The translations under genes were made by a program, and so were the position numbers. The notes beneath the pieces are model-generated. The model was not told the DNA's origin, made no database searches, and was given only the letters and a program-made list of their open reading frames with translations. A stretch of DNA of 50,841 nucleotides from NCBI RefSeq assembly GCF_029168315.1, contig NZ_JARGYD010000014.1, positions 1 through 50,841 of the forward strand, given 5' to 3'. Of this stretch, positions 49,621 through 50,841 are shown in pieces (the stretch's first letter is position 1; the number at the start of each line of letters is the position of its first letter). The DNA is from Psychromarinibacter halotolerans (GTDB taxonomy: Bacteria > Pseudomonadota > Alphaproteobacteria > Rhodobacterales > Rhodobacteraceae).

Positions 49621-50208
49621 ATGCCCCGCCGCCGCAGACTGTCAGAGATCGAGCGATTGACCATCGCCCAGGAGCGCCGGAACGGCGTCTCCGCGGCGTC
49701 ATTGGCCGCGCGCTACGATGTCAGCCTGAAGACGATCTACAACGTGGTGAACCACCGGGATGAGCGTCAGACAGCGAACGGCAGCCGATCGCGGGTTGTG
49801 GGGATCCGGGTCTCGGACGACGACCTGCGCCGGTTCGACGCGGCGCTGTCGCGGCGTGGGATTGCGCACCGCTCGGATGCCATGCGCCGCCTGATGCTGG
49901 CGGCCGAAGGTGTCTTCCTGCCCGACGACGAGATGTGTGACGAGTTGCGCAGCCTCGGCGCCGCGCTCAACCGGGTCGGCAACAACGTGAACCAGATCGC
50001 GCGACGTCTGAACGAGGCCAAGGTGCGGGGCGAAAGACTGTCCTACCCGGCCTCAAGTCACCGTGACGTCCGCGCACTTGCCGGTCTGGTCTTCGATCTG
50101 GCCGACCAGGTCCAGGAGATGTCGCGTGCTCGGCGCAGCGTGCTGGACCTTGAGATCAGCTCCGCCCTGGCGGGCCTCGCCGTGGGGGATGCGAATGGTG
50201 CGGAGTGA
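49621..50208 (+). CDS. VirD1/MobC-like relaxosome protein
   Basis: A 195-residue basic protein. The N-terminus has a helix-turn-helix (AQERRNGVSAASLAARYDVS, LKTIYNVVNH). The middle has a ribbon-helix-helix-like stretch (VVGIRVSDDDLRRFDAALSR), and LRSLGAALNRVGNNVNQIAR is the hallmark of MobC/VirD1 accessory proteins, which open oriT for the relaxase. The ATG at 49621 is used; the ribosome site is distant and weak. Its end overlaps the relaxase start by 14 bp. Confidence 0.8.
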   Translation: MPRRRRLSEIERLTIAQERRNGVSAASLAARYDVSLKTIYNVVNHRDERQTANGSRSRVVGIRVSDDDLRRFDAALSRRGIAHRSDAMRRLMLAAEGVFLPDDEMCDELRSLGAALNRVGNNVNQIARRLNEAKVRGERLSYPASSHRDVRALAGLVFDLADQVQEMSRARRSVLDLEISSALAGLAVGDANGAE

Positions 50209-50841
50209 CCGGGTCCGGGGCATCGACCCGGCGCTCTTCGACCGCGGCTGGAGCCGGGTTTCGGGATCCTGGCAGGGGCTTTCCAAGGGCGCGCAGATGG
50301 TTCGGGCCGCGCGCGGCTATTCGCCCGCGATCTTCAAGGCTATCTCGAAAGGGGGCTGCCACACCGGGGCGCAGCTACGGGCGCAGCTCACATATCTCAC
50401 GACGAAGTCGACCCATATCCTCGACAGCCGCGGCACCCATGACGGGAAGAAGCAGCTCTCGGAAGCCGAGATCAACCGAGTGGCGCGGCGGTTCGAGAAC
50501 CAGTGGAACGAGCGCTACAGCCCCACGCTTGGCCATACGTCGCATCTACTGATGGCATTCCCGGTTGGGACCAGTGGTGAAGAGGTGCGCGATATCACCC
50601 AGGCCGTCTGCGAGAAGTTCTTTCAAGGTGATGGCTCGCAATTCGACTATATTGCTGCAATACACCAAGATCGCGCGCATCCACATGCGCATATCGTTCT
50701 GAACCGCCGCAGCAAGGATGGCGAAATGTTCTTTCTCGGGAAGGATCAGGTTCCGTCGCAAACTTTTCCGGATGGCGGAGTAGCCCGAGCTGAGGACACA
50801 ATTATGCCGCGAGCTCCGCGAAAGTCTGAAACGCGGTGGTG
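50195..50841 (+). CDS. virD2: VirD2-type relaxase (partial, runs off the window)
   Basis: The first 215 codons of a relaxase. GGCHTGAQLRAQLTYLTTKS at about residue 58 and SHLLMAFPVGTSGEEVRDIT are typical of VirD2-like MOBP/MOBQ relaxases. The metal-binding triad region is HQDRAHPHAHIVLNRRSKDG (H-x-D-x-x-H-P-H-x-H, about 165). It would nick oriT and lead the strand into the recipient. The expected nicking tyrosine is not obvious in the visible N-terminal part. After FFLGKDQ the residues no longer resemble the family, so a frameshift near 50750 or simple divergence is possible. Confidence 0.8.
   Translation, partial: MVRSDRVRGIDPALFDRGWSRVSGSWQGLSKGAQMVRAARGYSPAIFKAISKGGCHTGAQLRAQLTYLTTKSTHILDSRGTHDGKKQLSEAEINRVARRFENQWNERYSPTLGHTSHLLMAFPVGTSGEEVRDITQAVCEKFFQGDGSQFDYIAAIHQDRAHPHAHIVLNRRSKDGEMFFLGKDQVPSQTFPDGGVARAEDTIMPRAPRKSETRW

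Noticed and set aside
50750..50841. Frameshift in the relaxase near the window end
   Set aside because: The residues look unlike the family after FFLGKDQ, but neither alternative frame gives a convincing continuation and the gene is cut by the window.

Overview
The window looks like part of a large, GC-rich RepABC plasmid (or chromid) from an alphaproteobacterium, most likely a member of the Rhodobacterales. The main reasons are a complete repA-repB-repC module with its antisense RNA and two parS palindromes, a VirC1/VirC2 plus VirD1/VirD2-type transfer region, an alphaproteobacterial GTTC-N7-GTTC SOS box, an HvrA-like H-NS protein, and a TAXI-type TRAP transporter. I see no rRNA, tRNA or CRISPR array.

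Layout. (1) 1-9.3 kb is an accessory and insertion-scarred region. A leftward TRAP operon (substrate-binding protein plus fused permease) and a rightward exported alpha/beta hydrolase are separated by a frameshifted IS110 element and a frameshifted IS5 element. A second, intact IS5 element (7884-8936, 15-bp terminal inverted repeats) has cut off the start of another gene. (2) 9.5-15.4 kb holds plasmid-stability genes: a winged-helix protein, a PIN-toxin/HTH-antitoxin pair, a DUF1612-like DNA-binding protein, a serine recombinase with a candidate res site, an AAA/DUF4143 ATPase and an orphan AbrB-type antitoxin. (3) 15.5-19.2 kb is repABC with a counter-transcribed RNA, a repC attenuator, an AT-rich putative origin inside repC, and two parS sites after repC. 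(4) 19.3-41.6 kb is a mostly rightward block of plasmid-backbone genes: a second large ParB-like protein, SSB, DUF932, RadC, DUF6878, DUF6915, a short J-domain-like protein, a methyltransferase-strawberry notch helicase fusion, a Toprim primase-like protein, a DUF2493 protein and a WGR protein. It is interrupted by cargo: an H-NS gene, an AraC/serine-hydrolase pair and an AbiE toxin-antitoxin pair. (5) 41.7-45.5 kb is a leftward cassette of a ribbon-helix-helix protein, a large adenine methyltransferase and a PD-(D/E)XK-like nuclease, probably a restriction or defence system. (6) 46.0-50.8 kb has a Fic protein, a small conserved protein, virC2-virC1 leftward, a repeat-rich candidate oriT, and virD1-like and virD2-like genes rightward (the last cut by the window end).

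How it fits together. RepA/RepB/parS should segregate the plasmid and RepC should start replication under antisense control. The block from 19 to 41 kb carries DNA-handling functions (SSB, RadC, helicase, primase-like, ParB-nuclease-like) that could help the plasmid establish itself after conjugation. VirC/VirD proteins would act at oriT.

Two patterns stand out beyond the genes. The octamer GGGCAGGG occurs 19 times by my scan and switches strand without exception between 20.08 and 20.53 kb, close to the replication origin, like FtsK-orienting (KOPS/AIMS) sequences. Several backbone genes are also preceded by closely similar RNA hairpin leaders ending at the ribosome binding site: three clear copies, plus related hairpins upstream of at least four more genes.
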